A stretch of DNA of 64,000 nt from Nematocida parisii ERTm1 (Eukaryota > Microsporidia): NCBI RefSeq assembly GCF_000250985.1, contig NW_013524653.1:62001-126000 (forward strand), in the 5' to 3' direction. Position numbers and translations under genes: made by a program. Shown here piece by piece: positions 8,909 to 18,492 of this stretch; within the stretch, counting starts at the first letter, position 1, and the number at the start of each line of letters is the position of its first letter. The notes beneath the pieces are model-generated. The model saw nothing but the letters and a program-made list of their open reading frames with translations, was not told the origin of the DNA and searched no databases.

Positions 8909-9523
8909 ATGAAGGATTCAATTGGTGTAAAGAGAGTAATGGCCAAGGCAATTATTCCCATGTTTTTGTGGTTTTGTGTTCTATTATACAACCAAATGCC
9001 AGGATATAGAGTGCATGTTATTGATAAACCAAGCCAGGCAGTGCATGCACCTGTTGTTGTATACTCACAAAGGAACATACAGGAGATAAAGAAGGAATGC
9101 ATCTGCTGGATGGGATGTCTATGCATCCAGGAACATGTGAATAAAATACTAGAAGCAAGTGCCGTGCGCGGTTCATTTGTAGATGTTCTTGTGCACTCTC
9201 CTGGCGACCTTAAGTTTATTTTAGAGCATAAAATTACACGCTCTCCGCGTGTATTTCCAGATGGGATAAGTCCTAGATCGAACGGCAGTTCAACGTATGC
9301 ATTATACACGCTGGCAGAGCACATTAATATGTTCCAGTACTTCGCAGATGGTTTAATGTATTCACTGTTTGAGTTTTGCACTAAATTTTCTAAGGAGAGA
9401 AAAAGCACTTATATCCAAGGACTAATTGTATTGTTATACGTTCTGGCCACAAGCAGGAGAATGTGCTGCTTTTCTGCACAGAATAAGAAAAGAACGCCGG
9501 AAAAGGAGCTGGAAATACATTAA
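8909..9523 (+). CDS. Hypothetical membrane protein (204 aa)
   Basis: Not recognised. Residues 12-29 (AKAIIPMFLWFCVLLYNQ) form an N-terminal hydrophobic segment that could be a signal anchor. It is followed by a soluble region with several cysteines (ECICWMGCLCIQEH) and a second hydrophobic stretch near 168-182 (YIQGLIVLLYVLATS), then a basic tail (QNKKRTPEKELEIH). This would place the middle section in the ER lumen or outside, with both ends cytosolic. The gene follows the CCCH/RRM gene by 60 bases on the same strand. A minus-strand frame (8878-9408) overlaps it but lacks clear features. Confidence 0.55.
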   Translation: MKDSIGVKRVMAKAIIPMFLWFCVLLYNQMPGYRVHVIDKPSQAVHAPVVVYSQRNIQEIKKECICWMGCLCIQEHVNKILEASAVRGSFVDVLVHSPGDLKFILEHKITRSPRVFPDGISPRSNGSSTYALYTLAEHINMFQYFADGLMYSLFEFCTKFSKERKSTYIQGLIVLLYVLATSRRMCCFSAQNKKRTPEKELEIH

Positions 9524-10522
9524 GAAAACTACTAGCATATATTTTTAGTGAATAAAGAAGATCTATTGATAGTTTTATTTAATAAATGCATAAATATGCT
9601 CCTTTATATAGAGAACGCCCATAAATAGCCTAGAAAGGGTTTGTGAAGTATAATTTATTAGAAAAGTATTTTTCAGGTTATATAAAATTTACATGTGTGT
9701 ATCTTGTATATTTGCGCATATCCAATGCACTGTAAGTTTTATTTATATCTGGAGATATAATTGGTTTGTTTTCTGTGCTTTTATTGCTCAATTGTGCCAG
9801 AGTATACAATTCTAACCAATCTAATTAAATTTCCCGTTACTTTTGATTATTGTTGTGGTTTTCTTTCGGGAATGTTTAAGATGGTGAGCATATTTGGATA
9901 TTATTTATAGTAGTTAAATATTATTTCTAATAAAAGAAATATACACTAAAATTCAATTTGGATGTACGCTATTTAAATTTTAAAGAAAATATTCTGAAAT
10001 TATTACAAAACATTTAAACAAAACTACAATAGTTACATGTTGATAATGTGAGCAAATTGGGCATAAAAACAAGATTTCATAAATTGAAAAACTATAAGTT
10101 GTTTGAACAATTCTACTGTAGTATCTGGGCTATTACAGTTTGGTGGGTAATATATAATCTAGTCGGCATTTAAAGGATATAGTAAATATTATATTTGAAG
10201 GTAAGTCTAATTTCGGTAGTTCTTTTATTGAATGCATTGTGCAGGGTTTAAAATATTTCCTTAAAATATAGAAATCCTAAATTATATAAATCCAGATAAG
10301 TATGTTTGTATCTAAGTTGATGTGATTTTCGGGTATGCTTAAAAAGTATGAAGAGTTTCTTATATGCACAGAAAAATACATCACATAAACAAATCTTTGT
10401 TCATTATTTTACACCAATCAAATTATATGCACTGAATGGTGCAAATTACATACTAGACTATAATTGGTACATTTCACATAACCCCCTTATATAATATAGA
10501 AACAGATCACCCCCTTAAACGC
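9524..10522. other. 1-kb AT-rich intergenic region
   Basis: No gene, RNA or repeat recognised. One TTCGGGT motif lies near 10327. The last 60 bases before the serine-rich gene include the unusual C-runs CCCCCTTATATAA and CACCCCCTTAAA, which may be promoter elements for that gene. Confidence 0.4.
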
Positions 10523-12520
10523 ATGGACACATCAGTAAGCACATCAAAATCGGTTAGAGTATTTTCCAAGAGCAAAACATCTTTGGAAAAACGACAAAAC
10601 AGGCTTAAAAGGCCAGAATCATCAGAATACATACGCGAGCTATCCAGATACATAAAAGAACTATCACATCTAGAGAATAAAATACAGAAGAGAAGTATTT
10701 TACTGCACCATGGGTATAGCGAACTAAACAAAATAACATCATCTAAAGACCCAAGCAATCTACAGAAAGCGCTAAGGACAAAGCTAACACTCTTAATTGA
10801 AAGAAAGAACCGGCTGCTTGAAGAAATATTTTCAGTATCTGGCCATTTAACCGCACAGAAGAAAGAGCTTGAAAAAAGAAAAAACTCAGAATCATCAGGA
10901 AGAAGCTCATCCAGATCTTTGCCCAGCTCATCAGTTAGCCTAGGAAGCATCCAAGCTAGCTTGAATGAGAAAGTTCTGCACCATTACTTCAGATATAACA
11001 AAACACTTTCTGAAATAGAAGAACTAGCGAGTGAATCACTCATTAGCAAAGAAGACAGAAGAATAATCTACTCAATTTTCTTTCCAACACACTCAGATGA
11101 CAGCTATCCATTTGCCACGCACTGCCTTCGAAAGGTGTTTGGATCGCGCGTATCCACTGCAACAAGCTTTATGAAAGAAATATATAGAAAGAGCTCATCG
11201 CATGATATACATATGTCAAGCAAATCAGATGCATTTGAAATTGTATCTTGCTATGTGCACTTCTTAAGACACCATTCTCTCATTTCATCCAGTTTTATAT
11301 TTGGATCAGTATGTACTATATGCTTTATTCTGTGGAAGAGTATTGAAATATTACTGAGTGAATTTAGCAGTTCAGTGAGTATAATGGGAACGGCAATTTT
11401 ATTTGTGGTTCTGTTTGGATGGTCAACCTTTGGTATACTGTCTATTTTCTTTTCCTGGACATTTGGTCACTCCCACAGCGAGTTGCATATGTCTTCATCA
11501 TCTAGCAGTAGTAGTAGCAGTAGTAGCTCAAGCAAAAATGATAGCAGCAATCTTTCATCTAGTATTAGCAGCGGCTCTAACAGCCTAAGCACTAGCAAGA
11601 GTAGCTCAAGCAGCAGCCAGCAAAACAGTAGCGAACATTCTTCAAATAAGAGTGGCAGCAGCTCTAACAGCAGCAAAAGTACAAATGCTAGCAGCGACAA
11701 CTTTTCTAGCTTTTTCAATAGTCTGTTTGGAAGTAGCAGCAATAGTGGAAGTAGCGGAAGTAGCAATAGCTATTCATCTTCTGTCCCACTTAGCCTATCA
11801 AGTAACAGCAGCAGTGGCTTAAGTGGCAGCAACAGCTTAAGTGGCAGCAACAGCAACAGTAGTAACGGTATAAGTGAAAGTAGCAGCAGAAGTAGCAGTA
11901 ACAATAGCAGCAGCAGCAGAAATCTGTCTTCTTCTGTTTCTTCTAAATCTAGCAGCCTGCCTTCTGAGCCAGTGCTATCTATAAGCAGAAGTATCAGTGA
12001 CTCGCCTTCCATCAGTGAGCTATTGAATTCATCAAGCAAGAGCGCATCAAGCAGTAGCTCTAGCTCGCGCCCCAGCCAGTCAGTAGGTAGTTCGTCAAGT
12101 GCTAATCTATCTGTTAGCAGTGGATCGTCTGCTTCCTCAAGTATAAGTAGCAGCAAAAATAGTAGCGAATCAGTTATATTAGGCAGTGATTTTCTAAAAC
12201 TCTTCCCTCTATTTGTGGCCAATCTTTCCACATCATTGATTTTGTGTATGGCATCAATTGGCTCTATAGACTACCTTCTTTCCTCGTACCTTCCATCATA
12301 TTCTAGACATATTTTCTTACTTATATGCCTTTCTTCTTCACTTCTATCAATCTATGTGACAGGAAGAAGGTCTCTTTCTATAGTTAAACTATCTTCAAAA
12401 GGGTCTTTTATCTCAGTATTCTCTCTGTCTGTTCTGACAGTTTCTATGGTCCTTGGGATAAGTATAGTATCATCAGTGACCATTGGGGTATTAGATCTTT
12501 TTACTCAAATACGTAAATAA
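10523..12520 (+). CDS. Serine-rich polytopic membrane protein
   Basis: A 665-aa protein of unknown family. Residues 1-130 are charged and coiled-coil-like (SRYIKELSHLENKIQKRS). Two membrane spans follow near 252-272 and 282-311. Residues about 321-547 are dominated by serine with scattered Asn, Gly, Lys and Leu, encoded mainly by AGC and AGT triplets (11487-12165). Three further hydrophobic stretches near 556-586, 592-613 and 627-660 close the protein. The serine-rich block is therefore a long loop between span 2 and span 3, facing either the lumen (where it could be O-mannosylated, since microsporidia keep that pathway) or the cytosol. The frame is open throughout, so this is a real gene and not merely a triplet repeat. 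Repeat-number variation is expected. Confidence 0.75.
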   Translation: MDTSVSTSKSVRVFSKSKTSLEKRQNRLKRPESSEYIRELSRYIKELSHLENKIQKRSILLHHGYSELNKITSSKDPSNLQKALRTKLTLLIERKNRLLEEIFSVSGHLTAQKKELEKRKNSESSGRSSSRSLPSSSVSLGSIQASLNEKVLHHYFRYNKTLSEIEELASESLISKEDRRIIYSIFFPTHSDDSYPFATHCLRKVFGSRVSTATSFMKEIYRKSSSHDIHMSSKSDAFEIVSCYVHFLRHHSLISSSFIFGSVCTICFILWKSIEILLSEFSSSVSIMGTAILFVVLFGWSTFGILSIFFSWTFGHSHSELHMSSSSSSSSSSSSSSKNDSSNLSSSISSGSNSLSTSKSSSSSSQQNSSEHSSNKSGSSSNSSKSTNASSDNFSSFFNSLFGSSSNSGSSGSSNSYSSSVPLSLSSNSSSGLSGSNSLSGSNSNSSNGISESSSRSSSNNSSSSRNLSSSVSSKSSSLPSEPVLSISRSISDSPSISELLNSSSKSASSSSSSSRPSQSVGSSSSANLSVSSGSSASSSISSSKNSSESVILGSDFLKLFPLFVANLSTSLILCMASIGSIDYLLSSYLPSYSRHIFLLICLSSSLLSIYVTGRRSLSIVKLSSKGSFISVFSLSVLTVSMVLGISIVSSVTIGVLDLFTQIRK

Positions 12521-12721
12521 ATAAGAATTTATGCAACTGTTCAATTACAATACAATACCATTTAAGATATCCAAACAAATAATCCAGCTTTGTCATAATC
12601 TAAAACAATATCCTGAAATATCTGAAATAGCACCAGATGTCTGCTTTAAATACAGCACAAACGCAAACACTTTCACTATTTAATAAAGTATGCAGCCTCT
12701 ATTCCAGAAAAGTAAATCCAA

Positions 12722-12731
12722 TATCCCGAAA
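12722..12731 (+). promoter_or_regulatory. CCCGAA motif upstream of coiled-coil gene
   Basis: TATCCCGAAA lies about 52 bases before the ATG at 12783. It is one copy of a motif seen repeatedly in the intergenic regions of this window. Confidence 0.35.
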
Positions 12732-12782
12732 TTACAGCATAAATTTATTCTGTGTCAAAATTGAGTAAAAGTATTTTTATTC

Positions 12783-13328
12783 ATGGAGCAATTTGTAGTA
12801 GATGATCTTCTAATTAAGCTAATGGCGAAAAGAAAGGAAGTTATGCACAATTTATACTCGGAGTACAGCCAGAAGATAGAAGTATTTCTGTCTAATAATT
12901 TAGAAGTGCATGGTATAAGTATAAATGCATACTTAGAAAGCATAGACAGAAAGAACAAAGAGCTGCAGGAAAAGAAAGAGAGAGAATTACAAGAAATAAG
13001 GGAGAAGAAAGAGCGAGAAGAAAGAGAAAGGAAAGAGCGAGAAGAAAGAGAAAGGAAAGAGCAAGAGGAAAAAGAAAAAATGAAGAAAGCGCTACAAGAA
13101 AAGAAGGAGAAAGATATGGGGAAAAAAAGAAAGAATGATAAGAGCACAGACGCATCTAGTAAGAGAAGAAGGTCAATGATAGTTACATTTGACGATATGT
13201 CATTCTCATTCGGAAAGGATGAGCTAGAGCAGTTATCTGGGCAGGATAAGTCGGTTGATCCTGAAGTAAAGAATATTCTTGTAAAAATGAATGACTTATT
13301 CAAGCAGCTTGGAAAAACAAAGAAGTAA
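12783..13328 (+). CDS. Charged coiled-coil protein (181 aa)
   Basis: Function unknown. The N-terminal 60 residues are a mixed helix (VVDDLLIKLMAKRKEVMHNLYSEY). Residues about 60-112 are an almost pure Glu/Arg/Lys single-helix or coiled coil (ELQEIREKKEREERERKE...). A basic patch resembling a nuclear localisation signal follows (GKKRKNDKST and KRRRS near 116-132). The end is a short helical domain (VDPEVKNILVKMNDLFKQLG). The Glu/Arg region is built from direct repeats of about 24 bp near 13010-13065, so length may vary among strains. Nuclear localisation is inferred from the basic patches. The gene converges with the leucine-rich-repeat gene 68 bp downstream. Confidence 0.65.
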   Translation: MEQFVVDDLLIKLMAKRKEVMHNLYSEYSQKIEVFLSNNLEVHGISINAYLESIDRKNKELQEKKERELQEIREKKEREERERKEREERERKEQEEKEKMKKALQEKKEKDMGKKRKNDKSTDASSKRRRSMIVTFDDMSFSFGKDELEQLSGQDKSVDPEVKNILVKMNDLFKQLGKTKK

Positions 13329-13396
13329 ATAAATACAAAATATTATACAAGTTTAAAACCTATCTATAGCTAAATTGTGTCATGTGAATTTATTAG

Positions 13397-14635
13397 TTAG
13401 ATACCTAACTGGCATCTTGAAGAGCAAAGAATCTTTTTTACCATGACCTTTCTCCCATCGAAAGATGTCTGGGGTTTAAGAGCAACCCGAGGCTCGTATG
13501 CAAACCATTTATTGCATATGTCACACACCTTTCCATTTTTAGCAAATACGCACTCTTTATGCGGCCACACTCCAGGACCAGGTATTGTATATACACTGCA
13601 CAACTGATTAAGTGTGGGGCAGGACTGAGGAATAATCATTTGTTCTTTTTCATATGGATTTCCTGTTGCACGGAGTGTTGCAAGTGCTGGGAATAGTGTA
13701 AATAACTTGTACGGTATATGCTTAAGCAGGTTGTCGCTCAAATCTATGATTTCCAGCGGATACGAAGTGCATGGATATACATTCACGTCTAGCTCTTCAA
13801 GTAAATTGTTCTTTACATTAAGATATCTTAGTTTTTTTAACGAAAATATCATTGGTGGAATTTTCTTCAGCTTGTTATTGCTAAAGTCTAGCTTTTCCAC
13901 TTTTTCTAATTTGCATACCCAAGAACCAAGCTCCTCCAAACGATTTCTATATACAGGGAGTATGGTCAGTCTCTTTAGTGCACCCAGATCAGGAAGACGC
14001 GTAAGTGAATTGTTGCCCAATCCTAACTCTTGCAGAAGGTACAGCTTGCCCATTTCTGTGGGGAGTTCTTTTATTTTGTTATTACTTAGATTAAGCCACA
14101 CCAATCTGGACAGCTTACATATTTCCTTGGGCACAGTCACAATGTCATTGTTGCTCAAATCTATCTTAGTAAGATTTTTTAATAATGCAATCTGTGGAGG
14201 AATTGCCTGTAGTTTGTTACTGAAAAACCCAAACTTACACAATGAAGTCATTCCAAACACACACTCAGGAATCTTTTCAAATCGATTCTCACTAAGCCCA
14301 AGCCCAGCCACATTCTTCAGATTTGCAAGAGTATTCGGCAGGTCTCGAAGTCTGTTTCGAGTCAGGTCTACCCAGGTTAAATTAGTTATTTCCCCCATCT
14401 CCTCTGCAACCGTCTCTATCCAGTTGTCATTCATTGCAAGCCGTGTAAGACTTGTCATCTGCCGAATTTCGCTGGGAATACTTCTTATCCGGTTATTGGA
14501 CACAATCAACCAATTTAACGTGGGTGATGTAAATACCTCCTCTGGTATCTTCTGCAGACCCTTTTTCCCTATGTCCAGCGATAGTACCTTCTGCTCTGAT
14601 TGTGTTTTGTTAATATAGCTTACTTTGCCTCCCAT
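13397..14635 (-). CDS. Leucine-rich-repeat protein with N-myristoylation signal
   Basis: A 412-aa protein built from about thirteen to fourteen 23-residue leucine-rich repeats (L-x-x-L-x-L-x-x-N-x-L-x-x-I/L-P), from about residue 18 to 345. It is of the Shoc2/PIRL/Ras-suppressor class. The N-terminus MGGKVSY has Gly2 and Ser6, the classical N-myristoylation context, so the protein is probably tethered to the cytosolic face of a membrane. After the repeats comes a cysteine-containing C-terminal domain (CVFAKNGKVCDICNKWF and CSSRCQLGI) that could bind zinc. Shoc2-like proteins act as scaffolds for small GTPases and phosphatases; that role here is inference. The start is an ATG with no competing upstream ATG. 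Confidence 0.85.
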   Translation of the reverse strand: MGGKVSYINKTQSEQKVLSLDIGKKGLQKIPEEVFTSPTLNWLIVSNNRIRSIPSEIRQMTSLTRLAMNDNWIETVAEEMGEITNLTWVDLTRNRLRDLPNTLANLKNVAGLGLSENRFEKIPECVFGMTSLCKFGFFSNKLQAIPPQIALLKNLTKIDLSNNDIVTVPKEICKLSRLVWLNLSNNKIKELPTEMGKLYLLQELGLGNNSLTRLPDLGALKRLTILPVYRNRLEELGSWVCKLEKVEKLDFSNNKLKKIPPMIFSLKKLRYLNVKNNLLEELDVNVYPCTSYPLEIIDLSDNLLKHIPYKLFTLFPALATLRATGNPYEKEQMIIPQSCPTLNQLCSVYTIPGPGVWPHKECVFAKNGKVCDICNKWFAYEPRVALKPQTSFDGRKVMVKKILCSSRCQLGI

Positions 14636-14790
14636 TTTTTGTATATCCCTGGGCCTTCTTAAATATCTAGATAAAACCTAGTTTCATTGCTATGGAGATA
14701 AGGCCAGGCATAATAAATATACAAAAAACAAAAATATAAGAAATATTTTATTTATTGGTCATGAATGCTGTACAGTTTTATCGTCAGAAT

Positions 14791-15117
14791 TCACACTTTG
14801 CTATCAAAAATATCAGGATATTTGTGCATTTCTTGTATTGTATTAGAAAAAAGATCTTCATTGATGGGGACTTTAAATGAACTGTGGCCAATGACTTGAA
14901 TTGAATCATTTGATACATCTCCGAATATTAGAACTTTTTCTCCCTCATAGTCTGATAAATTATGCTTTAATGAAACGTCTTCATCTGTAAATACCAGAGG
15001 CACTTTTATCCCATCTTTTCCCTGGAGAAGCAGGTCTTCTTCTTCAACTATAACTTCTCCCAGAACAATTACTTCGCCGGTTTTACTTAGCACATCCTTT
15101 GTCAGCTCAGAGTACAT
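14791..15117 (-). CDS. RFA3: RPA3-like small OB-fold protein
   Basis: Probable small subunit of replication protein A, the heterotrimeric single-stranded-DNA-binding complex. The 108-aa product fits an OB fold: an N-terminal helix, then strands GEVIVLGEVIVEE, DLLLQGKDGIKVPLVF, KVLIFGDVSNDSIQVIGHSSF. The ending DLFSNTIQEMHKYPDIF closely parallels the C-terminal helix of RPA3 (compare 'DLGLYNEAVKIIHDFPQFY'), which packs in the trimer core. The longest frame starts at TTG (15150); the in-frame ATG at 15117 gives the family's normal length (about 110-120 aa). The assignment depends mainly on size and the C-terminal helix, so another small OB-fold protein remains possible. Confidence 0.6.
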   Translation of the reverse strand: MYSELTKDVLSKTGEVIVLGEVIVEEEDLLLQGKDGIKVPLVFTDEDVSLKHNLSDYEGEKVLIFGDVSNDSIQVIGHSSFKVPINEDLFSNTIQEMHKYPDIFDSKV

Positions 15118-15382
15118 CTGAAATAAAAAAGTATAACAATAAAAGAGCAATGAATAAAAAGCAATAATAGCAACAGTATTTATACAGAAGAATTGGCAGA
15201 GAGTAAGAAATTAGTAGAAGCTAGAAATACTGTATATTAATATATCTAATAATAATAAAGTGTTAAGTAATAAGAGAATAATAAGAAAGAAATGTATTGT
15301 TCACTAAATTATGTAGTATAAATCTCGGGGTATTGCTGCGCATATATAAACATTTTATAAGAGCATCTTTAATAGGCCAGCC

Positions 15383-15475
15383 ATGATTCTTTTTATTGGA
15401 TTTGGCAATGCGGTTATGCACCAATTTTTGTCGTTCTGGATCATAATCACTGTTTATGCCGTGTACGTTGTTTAG
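15383..15475 (+). CDS. Possible 30-aa single-span microprotein
   Basis: A short ATG frame encodes MILFIGFGNAVMHQFLSFWI and ten further hydrophobic residues, ending at TAG. It would be a single membrane helix, in the size range of tiny ER subunits such as Ost4, but without clear similarity to any. An upstream TATATAAA lies about 30-40 bases before the ATG. It is close to the 3' end of the Pds5-like gene on the other strand. Chance occurrence is quite possible. Confidence 0.2.
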   Translation: MILFIGFGNAVMHQFLSFWIIITVYAVYVV

Positions 15476-15499
15476 TGCTATGCGGCTGCAAAATATCAG

Positions 15500-17935
15500 T
15501 TATTTAGCTTTGGGCTTGAAAACAGTGAGTAAATTAGAACTGAATCGGTCATCATCCAGAAGAAGTAGCGTGGCTGCCCATCCTCCCCTTAGCCGCAATT
15601 CTTCACAAAATCCAGATGGCAGTTCATTTGAGTACTGCGCTGAGTTTATGTTTAGCTTGCTTGTTTCCCTAACTAGCATAGCAGACACATCTTCTGACAG
15701 TATGTATAGCTCTGTCTGCCGGACGGTGTCTTCAATGGCCACCCGCTTCAAATTCATGAAGAAAGAGAAGAAGTCCTGCGCCAGAGGGATATTGGCACGG
15801 AATAGTGAGAAAACAACCTCAACCGTTCTAGTGTGTGTATATTCTATGGATAGCCAGCAAAGTAAAGAGAGCACGCTTAAAATTCCTTTACTGTTTAGCG
15901 ACAGGGATGTTTGCTGACAGATTAGCACTGAAATAACAGAGAATAACAACCGAATCTCTGTGTCTGGATGCGATCTAATTCCTATAGCTAGCCGCTGCTT
16001 AAAGAAAAGAGAATTCTCAAAGTATGTGTGGGCAGAGTACGGCTGGGACAATAGATACTTAAAAACGGTCCTTTCTAATATAGCAGATCTAATGCAGCAC
16101 TCTAGCAGGTCCATCTGCACCATTAATAGTATTTTTGTGTTGCACTCATTCAGCTTTCTTTCCTGTTGCTGGATATCTATGCTTACCTCTGATCCAGCCA
16201 GAAGCGACCTGTCCTCAACTCTGGATAGATCAATTGAGAAGTCGCCTCCTTCGGTGGTGCACATTTGCTTTATCTCTAGGTACTCTCTCGGGGTTCCGTG
16301 CTCTGCGTACTCCTCTAGTGTACCCCACCCAAGCCCTGTATTGTATTGTGCCACTGTAATAATACGCGCAATTCTGCAAAACAAATCAATGCCCACAGCT
16401 TTTGTCAGGCTCTTTAGAAAAACAAGCAGCTCTTTTGGAATAAGTCCTTTGGGATACTTCTCGCACAACATAACCACTAAGCAAGGAGGAGATCTCTCCT
16501 CCACAACCGCTTTTGCATCTGTGTCGCCTATTGAAAGAGATATTCTTATAAGATCAATCGTTTTCTTATGGGCATCGCATGGATCTTTATCATAGGATAG
16601 AGTAATGCCCAGAAGATTCAGCGCAGCTGCGCACCCTATCAAAGTCTCGATGTCTTCTGGCTGTTTTACTACAGCCTGGTATATTTCCAGAAGTATTGCC
16701 TGTGGTATTCTGTCCTCCACCTTTAATGCATCGCTTGTTAGTCTTTTGAAAAATCCTTTTACCATATCTAGCTGCACTGCGTGGTCTTGTATAAATATGG
16801 ACAGCAGGGTGCTTACAAGTATTCCATCTGTTTCCTTTTTCCGGCAGACAAAGCACGGTACTTCCGACGATGCAAGCATGTCTCTGTGCATCTCACCTGC
16901 ATATGTTTTGGCAAGTATGCCAAGTGCCTCTTTTCTTACCTCTACGCTTATGTCTCGGGTCCTTTCTATAATATCCTCCATTAGCTCAGGCAAGTGCGTA
17001 ATTATGTCTTCTTGGTCAGCAGCACGAAGCATATCCTGCCGCACAGATGCAGATGCATCCTGCAGCCTCTTCTTCCATGCAGAAATTCCGCTAATCCGTA
17101 TGCTTCTGGCTATAGCTGTGGTGTAAAATGGGCTCTGGGCCTTTTTGTATAATATAACCGGTATTTCGCACCGCACCCAAGCAGATCTGTCTTCCTCCAG
17201 TGTCTCCAGATACTTTATCACCTCATGCCGCACCGAAGCCTCCCTTACAAATTTAAGAAATTCCTTTTTCTCCTGGCTTGTTTCTATCGCCTTCTCAATT
17301 AGTTCTACCGTAATCACCTCTTTATTCAAGGAGTTGAATCTTTTTATCAGCTCTGTTTTTGACCGCTTTGAGGAGAGAATCAGTTCATTTACTGCGGGCA
17401 TAAACAATAACGGATAGTTACTGATAAAAACACCCAGCGTGGAAGACCCTTCTGCAACTCTCTTTACTATTTTTGCTTTTATCTCTTTTCCTAGATCCTC
17501 CTCCTTCTCTTCTACAATAGACTGAAGCATGTCCCCAGACCATGCATGAGAAATATTTAAAAGCGCCAGCTCTGCCAGCGCATTAACTATCTTTACATCA
17601 GAAACAAGAGTGACCATCCTGTACGATGCAATTATCTCCAATGCCTTTTTCTCCTCTGGGCGCCGTGGCCCTCGCTGTATTAACTGCTTAAAAAGATCCC
17701 TCAGCATCTCGGGAGTAAACGGATTGTATGGAGCAGCTATTCGCAGTGTCTCCACCATGGAGTAGAGCAGATGCGGGGGTTTCCTTATTTTTTCTTGCCT
17801 TAACTTGCCAGATATTTTGGCTGCAAGGTAGTCTATGTTATTCTCCGCAGCTTCCTGTTTTATTTCACACAGCACAGCATACATTTCCTTTGGCGGAAGC
17901 TCAGCAGCTGCCAGTATTTGGTTTTCTACAGACAT
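15500..17935 (-). CDS. PDS5: Pds5-like HEAT-repeat cohesin regulator
   Basis: An 811-aa all-helical HEAT-repeat protein, probably the cohesin-associated factor Pds5, which controls cohesin loading, maintenance and release. The clearest block is near residues 295-360, with WKKRLQDASASVRQDMLR followed by LMEDIIERTRDISVEVRKEA and LGILAKTYA. This reproduces the Pds5 pair of helical repeats ('D-x-S-x-x-V/I-R...' then 'ERT-x-D-x-x-x-x-VRKEA-x-x-x-L-A-x-x-Y'). Metazoan and yeast Pds5 are about 1200-1400 aa, so this is reduced. The product is GC-richer than neighbours and has few low-complexity stretches. A start ATG is present, and tRNA-Gly begins 38 bases upstream. Another HEAT cohesin/condensin subunit is the main alternative. 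Confidence 0.7.
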   Translation of the reverse strand: MSVENQILAAAELPPKEMYAVLCEIKQEAAENNIDYLAAKISGKLRQEKIRKPPHLLYSMVETLRIAAPYNPFTPEMLRDLFKQLIQRGPRRPEEKKALEIIASYRMVTLVSDVKIVNALAELALLNISHAWSGDMLQSIVEEKEEDLGKEIKAKIVKRVAEGSSTLGVFISNYPLLFMPAVNELILSSKRSKTELIKRFNSLNKEVITVELIEKAIETSQEKKEFLKFVREASVRHEVIKYLETLEEDRSAWVRCEIPVILYKKAQSPFYTTAIARSIRISGISAWKKRLQDASASVRQDMLRAADQEDIITHLPELMEDIIERTRDISVEVRKEALGILAKTYAGEMHRDMLASSEVPCFVCRKKETDGILVSTLLSIFIQDHAVQLDMVKGFFKRLTSDALKVEDRIPQAILLEIYQAVVKQPEDIETLIGCAAALNLLGITLSYDKDPCDAHKKTIDLIRISLSIGDTDAKAVVEERSPPCLVVMLCEKYPKGLIPKELLVFLKSLTKAVGIDLFCRIARIITVAQYNTGLGWGTLEEYAEHGTPREYLEIKQMCTTEGGDFSIDLSRVEDRSLLAGSEVSIDIQQQERKLNECNTKILLMVQMDLLECCIRSAILERTVFKYLLSQPYSAHTYFENSLFFKQRLAIGIRSHPDTEIRLLFSVISVLICQQTSLSLNSKGILSVLSLLCWLSIEYTHTRTVEVVFSLFRANIPLAQDFFSFFMNLKRVAIEDTVRQTELYILSEDVSAMLVRETSKLNINSAQYSNELPSGFCEELRLRGGWAATLLLLDDDRFSSNLLTVFKPKAK

Positions 17936-17973
17936 GGGAGAAAATTCTTGAAAAAATAAGTACGGTAAAAAAG

Positions 17974-18044
17974 TGCGCTAACCGGGAATCGAACCCGGGT
18001 CTTAACCTTGGAAGGGTTGCGTTCTACCATTATACCATTAGCGC
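17974..18044 (-). tRNA. tRNA-Gly (anticodon TCC)
   Basis: A 71-nt cloverleaf reads on the minus strand. The acceptor stem is GCGCTAA paired with TTAGCGC, the discriminator is A, the D-arm contains GGTAGAAC, and the T-arm is GGGTTCGATTCCC. The anticodon loop CTTCCAA has T33 and anticodon TCC, which reads GGA glycine codons. No intron is seen. The internal A and B boxes are intact, so it should be transcribed by RNA polymerase III. It lies in the short gap between the Pds5-like and MBF1 genes. Confidence 0.95.
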
Positions 18045-18117
18045 CCACAAGTATCATTAGAAGGCTCTTTACGCGCCATGCGCCCTATTTATTGTGAGTC
18101 TGGTAATACATTTTTTT

Positions 18118-18492
18118 ATGCCAAGACAAGCGCCCAAAGCCAACATTAAACCAGCAAACATGTTTGACGACAGAGTTGTCAGACTAACAAAGACAGTCAA
18201 GCCGCAGAGCATGCCAAAGCCTGTTTCTGGCGTCTCCTCTTCTATTCTCTACAATGAAGATACTGGCGTACTGAAAGTTCTTAAGTTCCAAAAGGGATTT
18301 GGTAAAGCAGTAAGAATGGCCAGAGAGGGAAAAAAACTTTCGCAAAAGGACCTTGCCACAAAAATAAGCAAGCCAGTCCAAACAATTGCAGCAATTGAAA
18401 AAGATGATGCAATATTTGATAAACTCATTTTTCAAAGACTAGAAAAGGCCCTAGAGACAAAGTTTGATGCAATGTTCTCTGTTGGTAAATAA
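18118..18492 (+). CDS. MBF1: Multiprotein-bridging factor 1 (MBF1)
   Basis: A conserved small coactivator and translation-associated factor that bridges TBP and DNA-binding activators and also associates with colliding ribosomes. The 124-aa product has a basic, flexible N-terminal MBF1 region (MPRQAPKANIKPANMFDDRV) and a C-terminal HTH_3 domain: GKAVRMAREGKKLSQKDLAT, then KISKPVQTIAAIEKDDAIFD and LEKALETKF. Length is a little less than the usual 145-150 aa. The longest frame begins at a GTG in tRNA-flanking sequence; the ATG at 18118, just after a T-tract, gives the standard N-terminus and is chosen. Confidence 0.93.
   Translation: MPRQAPKANIKPANMFDDRVVRLTKTVKPQSMPKPVSGVSSSILYNEDTGVLKVLKFQKGFGKAVRMAREGKKLSQKDLATKISKPVQTIAAIEKDDAIFDKLIFQRLEKALETKFDAMFSVGK

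Noticed and set aside
11467-12231. Leucine-rich minus-strand frames opposite the serine repeats
   Set aside because: They arise because AGC/AGT serine triplets read as Leu codons on the other strand.
13707-14618. 303-codon plus-strand frame opposite the LRR gene
   Set aside because: The minus strand has regular leucine-rich repeats and a proper ATG; the plus frame is a shadow.
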